A stretch of 64,000 nucleotides of DNA from Bradyrhizobium arachidis. GTDB lineage: Bacteria; Pseudomonadota; Alphaproteobacteria; Rhizobiales; Xanthobacteraceae. Below, one piece after another: positions 45,380 through 54,671 of this stretch; position 1 is the first letter of the stretch; each line of letters begins with the position of its first letter. A model generated the notes under the pieces. It was not told the origin of the DNA. It did not search any database and was given only the letters and a program-made list of their open reading frames with translations. The stretch spans positions 7,564,001 through 7,628,000 of the forward strand of contig NZ_CP077970.1 of the NCBI RefSeq assembly GCF_024758505.1. Reading direction: 5' to 3'. Made by a program: the position numbers and the translations under genes.

Positions 45380-46624
45380 ATGCTCGATATTGACGGCCAC
45401 CGACTTGATTTCCTGACGGTTAATGAGAGTTGTTACAGCTCGTGTCTCGAAGAGCGCGATCTGAAAATGCCGCCGGTTCGGCACGTGTTGCTACTCGCAT
45501 CGCAGTATGCGCTTGCTTACAGAGGCCTCCGCTGCTTTCACGCAGCAGGCTTTCGAGTGAGCGTCATGGGGACGAAACGGTCGAAACCGCTGTCAAGGTC
45601 CCGTTTCATCGAAGCCTTCGTTCTGGCGAAAAATGAATTTGTAGCAACAACTTCCGAACTGCTTGTTGGCGAGATCAATGACACTGTCGCACGTCTCGGC
45701 GTGGATATGGTCGCGGCTGCGGATACGCCCGCTCTTAAGGCACTGATTGCCAACAAGGCCGCCTTGGAGGCCAGGTGTTTTCCTTGTCCCGAAGCATCCC
45801 AGCATGGGATCTTGGACAACAAGGGCGCCTTCCGGGCCTTGTGCCAAGCTGAAGGCGTTCGGATCCCCCGCGGGTTCGTCGTCGAAGACGCCGGATCGAT
45901 CGTCCCGGAAATCGAAAATTGTCAGATGGAATGGCCTGTGATGCTGAAGCCTCTTGCGATGGAGGGAGGCCGCGGCGTGGTTAGGGTCGAGAAAGGCAAG
46001 ATCAACAGCGCGCTGGAATCCCTGGCCTACGGGACCGTACTGGTTGAGGAATTTGTCCCGGGCACAGATGTCGGAATTAGCGTGTACTGCGAAGCGGGCG
46101 AAATCAAAGCGTCGGTTTGTCATCGCCTGGAAGCAGGAATTTACAGGGTCTTGCCGATTCCAGAATTGGAAAACGCGGTAAGCCGAATATTGAAAAAATT
46201 GAACTGTAGTGGAATCTACAATTTCGATGCAAGACTTGAGGAAGACGGCAGGACTTTCTTGCTGGAATGCAACCCGAGATTCTACAATAAAATGTGTCTG
46301 ACTTTACTGGCTGGGCTGAATCTGCCGGAGTTTGCCGTGTCAGCGCAGCATCTGCCGGGGACGCCGGCAAGGACTGTAGCCTACACGCCCGATGCGATTG
46401 TCTCTGCCGTGTTGACCTCCGGACGCATTCCACGCGGAGCCGCGGCCGACGCAAAATTCTGGATGAGCGATCCGGTGATGCTTTTGTATGAGATGCTTCG
46501 CATACCGGAAGAGCTGCGATCAGACACGTCAGGGTACGCCGTTTTCCTCGTAAGCCGGGCGGCCGCACTTTTGCGCAGGTCGCGCAATTCGACGAATTCC
46601 CCGACTAAACTCGGCCAATGGTGA
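45380..46624 (+). CDS. ATP-grasp ligase
   Basis: This is an ATP-grasp fold protein of about 414 residues from the ATG at 45380. An ATG at 45468 (MPPVRHVLLLASQYALAYRG) would be the minimal start, and the frame is open further up. The ATP-binding part is visible as WPVMLKPLAMEGGRGVVRV, LVEEFVPGTDVGISVYC, and the metal-binding FLLECNPRFYNK. Such enzymes join a carboxylate to an amine or similar nucleophile through an acyl-phosphate. In polysaccharide loci they are thought to decorate sugars with amino-acid-like groups. Here the partner is unknown. It follows the epimerase after ~150 AT-rich bases. Confidence 0.8.
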   Translation: MLDIDGHRLDFLTVNESCYSSCLEERDLKMPPVRHVLLLASQYALAYRGLRCFHAAGFRVSVMGTKRSKPLSRSRFIEAFVLAKNEFVATTSELLVGEINDTVARLGVDMVAAADTPALKALIANKAALEARCFPCPEASQHGILDNKGAFRALCQAEGVRIPRGFVVEDAGSIVPEIENCQMEWPVMLKPLAMEGGRGVVRVEKGKINSALESLAYGTVLVEEFVPGTDVGISVYCEAGEIKASVCHRLEAGIYRVLPIPELENAVSRILKKLNCSGIYNFDARLEEDGRTFLLECNPRFYNKMCLTLLAGLNLPEFAVSAQHLPGTPARTVAYTPDAIVSAVLTSGRIPRGAAADAKFWMSDPVMLLYEMLRIPEELRSDTSGYAVFLVSRAAALLRRSRNSTNSPTKLGQW

Positions 46625-46786
46625 GCGCACATCAGTTCCAAAGCGCGACTCGATAGTTTGGACGCGAGGCCAAGGCGAGCAGTTCGCGACCGAAGCTCGG
46701 GAGGCCGAGCCAGCAACTTCCTGACGCCACGATCCTCCGTTCGCCCTGTCTGGCTTGGGGGCGCACGGCCGATCGCCGAACAAGTG

Positions 46787-48919
46787 TCAGATGAAGCTGA
46801 AGTCGGCCGCATGAAGGTTCGACAACGCGACGTTGTTCAAGGTCAGAACGTCCGCCTTGTCGACGGTAATGACCACGTTGGCTCCCACCTGACGGGCGTC
46901 GGCTAACAGGTGGGCGAAGTCCGGCACCATCTCGTGGCTGAAGGCGATGTGGTCACCCTGCGTTATGGCGGTGCCTGGAGTGAAGTCGTAGATCACCTCC
47001 TTACCGAAGCCCGCATTGAAGACGAAAGTGTCTGAGCCGGCACCGCCGGTCAGTTTGTCCCCGCTACGGCCGATGAGCACGTCGGCGCCCGCTCCGCCAT
47101 TCAGAGCCTGGCTGACCTGGTTAGAGTAGAGGGTAACGCCAGGAGCGCTCGCTGTATTGCCGGCTGCGTCGGTCGCGGTCTGTGTCAGGCTGTGTACGGC
47201 CGACTTCGACAGCTGGCTTGTCAAGCTCCACGAGCCGGCCGAGGAGAACGTCGTCCCTATCAGCTTGCCGTTGTCGTACACTGAAACGCTCGAATCGGTT
47301 GTGCTGATGCCGCTGATCGTGACTGAGTTCGAACCGGTCTGCACCACGTTAACGACACCCGGGACCGGCGCAACGGTATCGACCGTGAAGTCGAGAGGGG
47401 CGCTGGCCGTGCTCGTTTGGCCGGGGCCGGATCCATTCGAGGCGACGGCCGTCACGTGGTGAGAACCGTCCGCCAATGCGCCCAGGACAAAGCTCCAGCC
47501 TCCGTTGGCATCCGCAGCGATCGAACCCAAGGCGAGTGAATTGTCATAAACTGTCACCACGACGCCAGCCTCGGCAGTCCCGGTGATCGCGTGTTGCGCC
47601 GTGTTGTGCGCCGCGTTGACGTATCCGTTCACGATGCTGGGATCAGTCAGCGCCTGGGGCGCCGCCGGCGGAGTGGGCTGTATCGTGCTAGATTGCTCGA
47701 TCTCGATGATGATCGGATCGGCCGACAAGCCAACCGTGACGCTGCTAGCGTTCGAAACGGTCTGAATGGCGGTAGTCCCTTTAATGGGGTCGAAAATCTT
47801 GATGCTTGAAGCCGCACTGGGCAAACTGATCGTCACTTCCGATGTTGGCGGCGTCACGACGCTGGTGCCGTTGTAAAGTGTGGCATTGCCATTCCAGAGA
47901 ACGATATCGAAGGCACCGCTCGACTTTTCCAGCAGCATCGACGACGCGGTGCTCGGCAAACCGGTTATGTTGTAGGCAAGAGTTCCGGGTGATGTGAGTG
48001 GCGTACCCTTGTCTTGGAGGATATGCGTCAGGTTGCTAATGTCTACCGCGGCCGGCTTCGGGGTCCCGTCGGCGTTGAATAGGCCGAAGTGCTGTTCTTG
48101 GGCACTCGACGCGTTAGGCTCGTCCATCAGCTCATACAGGAACGTGATGGCGGCGCCCGCCTTGTATCCATCCAACAGCGCGTTGGTGTCGATGATGCCC
48201 TGGGTGTAGGCATCAGCCACGCCTCCGCCCCAGGTCGACGTGTTAAAACCCGAACTGGAGACGCCGGTTTCGGTGATGTAGACAGGTTTGTCGGGGGCGG
48301 ACGCCCGAGCGGCTGCGACCCAGGCATTGATACCATCCTGCAATTGCTGGCCGATGCCTCCATAGACATGGACGTTCGAAGCGTCCCCAGATGTCCCAAG
48401 GGACGGGATCGCCATTGTGCTGCACTCGGAGGCAGCGATCACGCTGACGCCGGCCATCAGCGGGTCGGCTCGCACGGCCGCCAGCAACGCGGCGGTGTCC
48501 GCCAGGCCCCAGCTCAGATTTCCCTTGGAGGAAATTCCGTTGAGATAGTAGGTGTTGGTCGTGTATTCATTCGACCCTTCCAGCGCAATGATGCTGCCGG
48601 GCACGGCCATTGCGAGAGCATCTGCGCGCAAAACGTCGGTGACCGCATTCACCTGGCTCGCCTGATCCGCGTAAAAGGAATTTGACTCGAGAAGAACAAA
48701 ACGGACTCCGGTCTCGGCCAGCGCGATATAAGTCGAAAGCGCATTGGCGGGCGGGATGCCGTCACGGACATTCGAAATCCCAAGATAGGATAACTCGCTC
48801 AGGACGTGAGTCGGATCGTACGTCGCAAGGTGGGCGGCAACACCAATCGAATTGATAAAGCTCGCCGTGCTCGTTGCGGAATTGATCGCATAACCCGCAG
48901 TGGAAGTTGAACTGGACAC
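46787..48919 (-). CDS. Secreted glycoside hydrolase with Ig-like and RTX modules
   Basis: Residues ~20-310 form a (beta/alpha)8 glycosidase of clan GH-A type. The acid/base is probably E118 in EGSNEY and the nucleophile E217 in YITETGVSS. Then come a beta-sandwich region, two Ig-like modules (AITGTAEAGVVVTVYDNSLA, and SNSVTISGISTTDSSVSVYD), and an RTX tail (LNGGAGADVLIG, GGAGSDTFVFNAG) ending LHAADFSFI. There is no N-terminal signal peptide. The RTX tail points to type I secretion. The GTG at 48919 has GAGGAG eight bases upstream. The product probably trims or cleaves the polysaccharide made by this locus outside the cell, a role inferred from position. Confidence 0.85.
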   Translation of the reverse strand: MSSSTSTAGYAINSATSTASFINSIGVAAHLATYDPTHVLSELSYLGISNVRDGIPPANALSTYIALAETGVRFVLLESNSFYADQASQVNAVTDVLRADALAMAVPGSIIALEGSNEYTTNTYYLNGISSKGNLSWGLADTAALLAAVRADPLMAGVSVIAASECSTMAIPSLGTSGDASNVHVYGGIGQQLQDGINAWVAAARASAPDKPVYITETGVSSSGFNTSTWGGGVADAYTQGIIDTNALLDGYKAGAAITFLYELMDEPNASSAQEQHFGLFNADGTPKPAAVDISNLTHILQDKGTPLTSPGTLAYNITGLPSTASSMLLEKSSGAFDIVLWNGNATLYNGTSVVTPPTSEVTISLPSAASSIKIFDPIKGTTAIQTVSNASSVTVGLSADPIIIEIEQSSTIQPTPPAAPQALTDPSIVNGYVNAAHNTAQHAITGTAEAGVVVTVYDNSLALGSIAADANGGWSFVLGALADGSHHVTAVASNGSGPGQTSTASAPLDFTVDTVAPVPGVVNVVQTGSNSVTISGISTTDSSVSVYDNGKLIGTTFSSAGSWSLTSQLSKSAVHSLTQTATDAAGNTASAPGVTLYSNQVSQALNGGAGADVLIGRSGDKLTGGAGSDTFVFNAGFGKEVIYDFTPGTAITQGDHIAFSHEMVPDFAHLLADARQVGANVVITVDKADVLTLNNVALSNLHAADFSFI

Positions 48920-49174
48920 CTTTGGCGCTCCTCAAACTGGACGCGCGCACTGTAGGTGGCAGAAGCGGATTTCGGTTTAAGGAAACCGAGCGCTCTTTAA
49001 TCGATGTGCTTAATTTGACGTTTAACAACCATTCGCCCACGACTGCTCGATTTGCTCCCTGCCCGGGCGCACCGCTCCTTAATGAAATCGAAAGGCAGTA
49101 GGAGCTGTCGGTAACCTTGCCCCAGTCTTAATGCAGTGAGCAGCGCAGAGCAGCCAACCGCGGGCTCGAGATGT

Positions 49175-50386
49175 TTACGGGCGGCCGTCCGCGCTATCGA
49201 TGGAGCACTGGAGGATTCGTTTTTGGTCTTCTGCATTGCTTCGAGCCGCGGCGACGGCTTCTTGCGAGAAAGAACCATGAGCTCCCAAGAGATCCAAATA
49301 GAGTTGCTTTGTCCGCTCAGCCATTGATTTGGCCGTGTAGTGCGTCCTAAACCGTCGATGGGCGTTTTGAGCGAAGCTTCGCAATTCTTCAGTGCTGGTG
49401 GCACGTATCGCATTCGCGATATCCAACGGTCGCAAGCTCCTCAGCAGCCGTCCGGTCGCTCCATCCTCGACAAGCTCCGGAAGCCCTCCTACTGACGAGG
49501 AGAAGATCGGAAGGCCCGCTCGCATCGCTTCGATCGCGATCATGGGCGACCCCTCCCAGCGAGAAGGCATCAGGAGCAGATCAGCCGTCGCCAGACTCTC
49601 TTCGACCTGCGACCGAGTTCTCCAACCGAGGAGCTCGACATTCTCTGGGACTTCTAGAGCGGTCGTGACATCGGTAACGAAGTCACCCACCGCAAAGCCC
49701 TGAGCCAAGTTGCCAAGCTCGGACATGACACCGAGAAATACGTCAAATCCCTTCTGTCGATCGAAACGACCTACGAAGAGAATTTTCATTGGCCTCCGAA
49801 GGCCCAGTGCTGAGTTCGCTGGTGGTGTCGTCTCATCCGCGATTCCATTTAGAATCACAGTACATTTCGAAACAGCAATGCCGGCCGAAACAGCCGCGTC
49901 GCGTTCGGAGGACGATACGCAAACAACACCATCGCATAGGCGTGACAACGCCGCCTCGAGCCACGCATATAACCGGTTTGCCTTTGAATCCCGCAAGAAC
50001 GCCCAACCATGGGGACAATAAACGACGGTTGGACGGCGCTTCCGCAAGAACGCAACCGGACGCACGAGAAGTCCAGCAAAGGTGGAATGGATATGAACGA
50101 TATCGGGCTCGAAGCGTTGAATCAACGCGCTCGCGACAAAGAGGAATCTGATCATAGACCGCATCGATCGTCCAACGTATGGATACGACTTGATCACGAG
50201 CTTTGGATGAGCCAGCTTTGATAGACCCGCGTCATTTACGTCGGGACCGAAGACCACGATTTGAGAAATTGCAGGATCCTTGATCTGCTCGGCGATTAAT
50301 TCCTGCAAATGCGCAAGCACCCCTCCCATCGGCGCCTCGGTGAAGTGCGCGACCCTTAGGTTGAGATTGTCTGTTTTCGACGTCAC
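49175..50386 (-). CDS. GT4 family glycosyltransferase
   Basis: This 403-residue GT-B retaining glycosyltransferase has an N-terminal domain with HFTEAPMGGVLAHLQELI and DIVHIHSTFAGLL. The C-terminal nucleotide-sugar domain has KILFVGRFDRQKGFDVFL, LLLMPSRWEGSPMIAIEAM (an EX7E motif) and SVGGLPELVEDG. It adds a sugar to the lipid-linked repeat unit on the cytoplasmic face. Its start overlaps the stop of the flippase gene by four bases (ATGA), so the two are coupled. Donor and linkage cannot be told. Confidence 0.92.
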   Translation of the reverse strand: MTSKTDNLNLRVAHFTEAPMGGVLAHLQELIAEQIKDPAISQIVVFGPDVNDAGLSKLAHPKLVIKSYPYVGRSMRSMIRFLFVASALIQRFEPDIVHIHSTFAGLLVRPVAFLRKRRPTVVYCPHGWAFLRDSKANRLYAWLEAALSRLCDGVVCVSSSERDAAVSAGIAVSKCTVILNGIADETTPPANSALGLRRPMKILFVGRFDRQKGFDVFLGVMSELGNLAQGFAVGDFVTDVTTALEVPENVELLGWRTRSQVEESLATADLLLMPSRWEGSPMIAIEAMRAGLPIFSSSVGGLPELVEDGATGRLLRSLRPLDIANAIRATSTEELRSFAQNAHRRFRTHYTAKSMAERTKQLYLDLLGAHGSFSQEAVAAARSNAEDQKRILQCSIDSADGRP

Positions 50387-51798
50387 CTTGATCGCCCTTT
50401 CGCCTGTTTCATCCTGAGAAGGTCTCGCGCAATAACAAAAAATGCAGGGAGTATCAGAAAGGCAAACAGGCCGAAGCTATTGCCCCAGAACAACCCAGAT
50501 CCACCCCACGCCCCTGCCAAAATGACTTTAGCCAAAAAACAGCATACTCCCGATAAGCTCGCCAGTTTCACCTGCACAGGCAGTAGGGACGGTACGCTCA
50601 TTAGTGACGTGAGCACCGCGTTTACGGCGAAAACCGGAATCCAGATCGCAACGCCGACGATCAGGTCATTTGGAAGCGATATCGCGCCACGCGTCCAAAG
50701 ACGCGTGACATCGTCTCCAAAGAGGACAATCATCATCGAGACAGAACCCGCTATGAGCAAGGCCAGTGCAAAGGCGGAGATCAGAATTCCGCCTGCGCTA
50801 CGGGCGTTTTGTTCCGCCGTTGCGGCTCGGAACTGAGGCCAGAATGGAGTGAGGCCAATCGAAAGTAACGTCTGGACCGCAATCGCCATCTTCTGCGCAA
50901 CTCCAAATCGAGCCGCCTGCTCCGCATCAAGAAGGTGAAGCGCCAAGACAGAATCGAAGGAAAAGCTGATAGCACTGATCGCGTTTACGAGCAGGAACGG
51001 AGAGCCTGATTTCAGTACAGCTGCAAGCTTCCCGGCACTTGCCAGCGAAAGACTTGGTTTCAGATCAGGGTACCGCCGAAACAATTGAGCGCCATTTAGA
51101 CAATGCACGAGTAGCGGCACGGCGCAAAACGAGGCTACCACAGCGACGATGCCTGCATTGAACCAGAGACTGACAATGATCGCGCAAAATATACCTAGAG
51201 AGGCGAAGGCATCCCAAAGGCTTTGAATCGCGGTTTCACCGAGGCCAAGTCGGATTTTCCAAATCAGGCTCAGCGGCGCCACGATGCAAAGTGTCAGACA
51301 CGTCACAAAGAACGCGCTCCAGGTTCCAGCTCCTCGAAAATGAATGAAGCCATTCTCCGTCCCACTTGAGAAGAACGTCAGACATACCACCGTCGCACTC
51401 GCGAGCGAGAACAATGAAAGGACCACGAACGCATTCGAAACATATGTTCGCGCGCTAGCGGAAACTCCCTTCGAGACCGCGATGTGATTGACCAGATTCG
51501 ATCCTATTCCCAAATCGATGAAAGCAAAGGCTCCCATCAAGGAACTCGCGGCGAGCCACACGGCGAATTGCTCGGAGCCCAGGTGACTGAGCAAAATCGG
51601 CACCAGAGCCAGCGTCGATCCCATCTGAATGAGCCGAGCCGCCAAAGCAGTCGCGGCACCAAACAATGGGCGCGACCGCAAATTGCTCCAGACCTCCACG
51701 GGCCGGTTCACGGGAGCTGCAACCGAATGCAAGGCCATAATACGATCACGGTTCCCAGCCCGCTCATCCGGATCGTGTTCCCACCGCGCGTCGGCCAC
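50383..51798 (-). CDS. Wzx-type polysaccharide flippase
   Basis: This 471-residue integral membrane protein has about 12-14 hydrophobic helices spread over the length (for example AARLIQMGSTLALVPILLSH, and VCLTFFSSG within a longer run). It shows the MATE/PST-like pattern of O-antigen and exopolysaccharide flippases, which move the undecaprenyl-linked repeat unit across the inner membrane. The start may be the ATG at 51798 or the one at 51738 (MALHSVAAPVNRPVEVWS), as the first 20 residues are polar. It is coupled to the GT4 gene by a four-base overlap and lies 74 bases after the Wzy-like gene. Confidence 0.88.
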   Translation of the reverse strand: MADARWEHDPDERAGNRDRIMALHSVAAPVNRPVEVWSNLRSRPLFGAATALAARLIQMGSTLALVPILLSHLGSEQFAVWLAASSLMGAFAFIDLGIGSNLVNHIAVSKGVSASARTYVSNAFVVLSLFSLASATVVCLTFFSSGTENGFIHFRGAGTWSAFFVTCLTLCIVAPLSLIWKIRLGLGETAIQSLWDAFASLGIFCAIIVSLWFNAGIVAVVASFCAVPLLVHCLNGAQLFRRYPDLKPSLSLASAGKLAAVLKSGSPFLLVNAISAISFSFDSVLALHLLDAEQAARFGVAQKMAIAVQTLLSIGLTPFWPQFRAATAEQNARSAGGILISAFALALLIAGSVSMMIVLFGDDVTRLWTRGAISLPNDLIVGVAIWIPVFAVNAVLTSLMSVPSLLPVQVKLASLSGVCCFLAKVILAGAWGGSGLFWGNSFGLFAFLILPAFFVIARDLLRMKQAKGRSR

Positions 51799-51871
51799 TT
51801 TGTCTCGAATCCCCTACGAAGTCGGTTGCTGTGATACGCTGGTGCCACGCCATTCCCTGTCGATATGCCGA

Positions 51872-53347
51872 TCAGCCGCGCGAGGGCGCGAGATAGGTCT
51901 GGCTTGGAATTCGTCGCGCGGATGGTTGGAGGACACCACCAGCAATTTGTCTCACTCGCGCGCTGAAAGAGGCGCCGGCGCCCAGGACGATCCAGATCAT
52001 GGGGGTTCGAAATGTATCCGTGGTAAGCGCGGTTACGAGAACGTCGGCACAGCTCATGATAATCGGGTATGCGACCACCGGCACACGCCGACCCGAACTC
52101 GCGTAGTTCAGCCCCGCACGGCGCACCGAAACCATAAGTGCGATCCAGATTGCCAGCCATCCGAAAAGGCCGATCAAGCCAAGCTCGGCAGCGAGCCTGG
52201 TGTAAAGCGAGTAAGTGTTAGGCCAGGGCGCGTCAGTAAACGCGAGGGAAGATTTGACCTCCGAACTGATGTAGCCCCAGTCAGGCATATATGAGGCGGC
52301 ATTGAAGGCAAACTGACCCAGCCCAACTCCCAGTATCGGGTTCGCCGAGAAAATTCTGATAGACGTAACTTGATAGGCCAAACGCGAGAGATCGGAAACA
52401 GAAGTCCCGACGATGGTATCGCGAATGATCTCGTCGAAGCTCGCCGCGTAGAAGACGATCTCCGCAATCATTGCAACCAGCAGTAATCCGGCAATCAACG
52501 CCGTCGACTTTGGTACACGTCCATCAGGGGGCAGGAACAGAAATCTCAGTAGACCGAACGCAACTACGTTGGTTGCCAAGAGCAGCCATCCCGTCCGGGC
52601 CTGAGCACCAATGATCAAGACTGTAAAAGCCAAGAGCAAAGCAATATGGAGTGCCTTCCTGATGCCCCGGGTCATGAAGACAGCAGCGAAAAGCCATGGC
52701 CATGCAAGTCCGGCAAAATTCCCGAACGATGGAGGCTCGAACGAAACGGTTCGAAGGCGTTTATCCCATCCTTCGACAAATCTCAGATTCAGGGCGCCAT
52801 CCCACGCTTGAACACTATGGTCCGAACCCGCGTGGAGAAACGAATTCAGAGTTTGATAGAATGGAAAACTGACTCCGGCTCGATCGAGAGCCTCGAGCGA
52901 GCCGAAGCCGACACACAGTGCCGCGCTAATACAAATGGGCAGTATGAGGCAGGTATACCATCGCCCCGGAACGACTGCACGGGTCAACAATGCGAGTGCC
53001 AAGCCGTAGATTACCACGGTCGCGGAAGTGGCCAATTTCACAACCCCATCGCGATCATGAAACCTCGCGGCGCTGATGTCAGTCGCATTCCAGAGGGCTG
53101 AAATCGCTGTAACGGCTACGATGGCCGCGCCGGTTCGCCAGATAAAGCTCGCGCCTGGCGGCGCGCCAAGATCACCAGCTACGGTAGCGCCAGCAGCGTT
53201 GATTCCATACAGCCCCATGGCCAACGCAAAGAAATAGAAAGAACTCTCGTCCCCGAGCTCTCCGAAAGCTTTGAAACCCGCGATCGCGTCGAAGGGAATC
53301 GCAATCACGGCCATCGCAAATACCGGGGCAATCAGTCTAACGCGCAT
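51872..53347 (-). CDS. Wzy/WaaL-like polymerase or ligase (second in locus)
   Basis: The ~491-residue membrane protein has ten or more helices and the O-antigen ligase/polymerase signature near the C-terminus (LYTRLAAELGLIGLFGWLAI) after a large periplasmic loop (ANPILGVGLGQFAFNAASYM). This family joins repeat units (Wzy) or transfers chains to an acceptor (WaaL). I start at the ATG at 53347, which overlaps the preceding glycosidase gene by 11 bases. The longer frame to 53380 adds eleven polar residues. It lies directly upstream of Wzx, so it is the best candidate for the Wzy polymerase. Confidence 0.82.
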   Translation of the reverse strand: MRVRLIAPVFAMAVIAIPFDAIAGFKAFGELGDESSFYFFALAMGLYGINAAGATVAGDLGAPPGASFIWRTGAAIVAVTAISALWNATDISAARFHDRDGVVKLATSATVVIYGLALALLTRAVVPGRWYTCLILPICISAALCVGFGSLEALDRAGVSFPFYQTLNSFLHAGSDHSVQAWDGALNLRFVEGWDKRLRTVSFEPPSFGNFAGLAWPWLFAAVFMTRGIRKALHIALLLAFTVLIIGAQARTGWLLLATNVVAFGLLRFLFLPPDGRVPKSTALIAGLLLVAMIAEIVFYAASFDEIIRDTIVGTSVSDLSRLAYQVTSIRIFSANPILGVGLGQFAFNAASYMPDWGYISSEVKSSLAFTDAPWPNTYSLYTRLAAELGLIGLFGWLAIWIALMVSVRRAGLNYASSGRRVPVVAYPIIMSCADVLVTALTTDTFRTPMIWIVLGAGASFSARVRQIAGGVLQPSARRIPSQTYLAPSRG

Positions 53348-54635
53348 GACGAAGTCCGCCGGCTTCGATCTGGTCACCAACGACGATTGCAGGGTAGTTG
53401 CTGAGAACGACGGCCTTTCCGGCTATCGTGACGACGGTGTTTCGAGTGGGGTCGTCTGACCTAAGCCAAGCAACGATCCGATTCGCCCCCCCTTCCTCGA
53501 ACAACAGAACTTGTACCTGAGGGTCCACAGACTCCAATCGGCGAACGAACCTCATGCTCGTCAATCGCCGAACCAATCCGTCATCCGGCTCAACCTTGAA
53601 AATACCCTGCGCCGTCTGAAGTCCGAAATGAGACTCTGGATTGGCGGGCTCGTCCCTCGAGTCCTTCCATTCGTACCAGACCGTTGCCCGAACGCCGCTG
53701 GCGACGTTCGCAAGATACGCGCGAGCCAAATATGCTCGCTGGGTTGCACGGCCGACCGCCGACGTGGGATATCCCCATTCAGTGCACAGCATGGGCACGT
53801 CACGCCATCGATCGGACAGGCGCTCAAGCAGTGCGCGACTGGCCAGGTTCTCAGTTTCCACGCTCTCCGGATCCGGCCGCTGTCCGCGGCTTATGCGATA
53901 ACTATGCATACTCAAGCCATCAAGACACCCTGCCGCCTCGGTCTTCGCCAGGGCCCCATAGAGTGAGGGCGCCCGGACCGGCAGGCTGGCAGTCGCCGGC
54001 GCAAGCACCATTGCCTTGGGAGCAGCCATCTTGATTGCGCTGCAAGTCATTGCGGCGAGTTGCGCATAAGCATCTGGCTTTGGTTTGGGCGGCCAGAATA
54101 TTGGCAAGTCCGGTTCATTCCAGACCTCCCACGTAACTGACTCGTCAGCGTACCGCTTCGCGGCTGCGGCAGCGAAGCGGCTAAAGGCCGCCATGGCAGC
54201 CTCACTCTCTGGTGGTGCCGCAACTTTCCTTTCTCGCACGCCCGGATCTGCCGGCAATTCCAGCCAGCGGCTATAAAGATGGTTTCCGGTAGCTAGAATC
54301 ACGACGGAGGAAAGACCCGAATGTCTGACCTTCTCAAAAAACGCGTCCGTCGCTGCCCAGTCGAATTCTCCTGGATTTTTCTCGATCGCTTCCCACGACA
54401 TACCCCATCGTACAAAGCTGAAGCCAAAATTCCGGATACGTTCCAGGTCAGCAGCGTCAATCTGCCATACCTGCACGTGAACACCCAAGCCGGAGGGGAG
54501 GCCTTCGGCCATCGCACCCCGATTCGGTGCCGCCAACTCAACGAGCAGCAGAAGAAGCTGTGCCAGCAGCCGTCTGCCTCTACGCAACGGCTTCCTGCGT
54601 GGGGTGAATCGGCTTTTGTAAGGAGCTTCGACCAT
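53337..54635 (-). CDS. PslG-like exported glycosidase
   Basis: After a basic N-terminus and a signal peptide (about residues 22-43, LLAQLLLLLVELAAPNRGAM), the protein is a clan GH-A glycosidase. The acid/base is E174 in WNEPD and the nucleophile E286 in LCTEWGYP. Short-range motifs such as FVRWGMSWEAIEKNPGEFDW and WYEWKDSRDEP agree with the GH39/PslG group, whose members cut nascent exopolysaccharide in the periplasm and help release or size control. It is translationally coupled to the Wzy-like gene downstream by an 11-base overlap, which supports such a role. The length of 432 residues fits the family. Confidence 0.85.
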   Translation of the reverse strand: MVEAPYKSRFTPRRKPLRRGRRLLAQLLLLLVELAAPNRGAMAEGLPSGLGVHVQVWQIDAADLERIRNFGFSFVRWGMSWEAIEKNPGEFDWAATDAFFEKVRHSGLSSVVILATGNHLYSRWLELPADPGVRERKVAAPPESEAAMAAFSRFAAAAAKRYADESVTWEVWNEPDLPIFWPPKPKPDAYAQLAAMTCSAIKMAAPKAMVLAPATASLPVRAPSLYGALAKTEAAGCLDGLSMHSYRISRGQRPDPESVETENLASRALLERLSDRWRDVPMLCTEWGYPTSAVGRATQRAYLARAYLANVASGVRATVWYEWKDSRDEPANPESHFGLQTAQGIFKVEPDDGLVRRLTSMRFVRRLESVDPQVQVLLFEEGGANRIVAWLRSDDPTRNTVVTIAGKAVVLSNYPAIVVGDQIEAGGLRHAR

Positions 54636-54671
54636 CGTCTGACGCTCGGCTAGCGACGAATGCTGACAACT

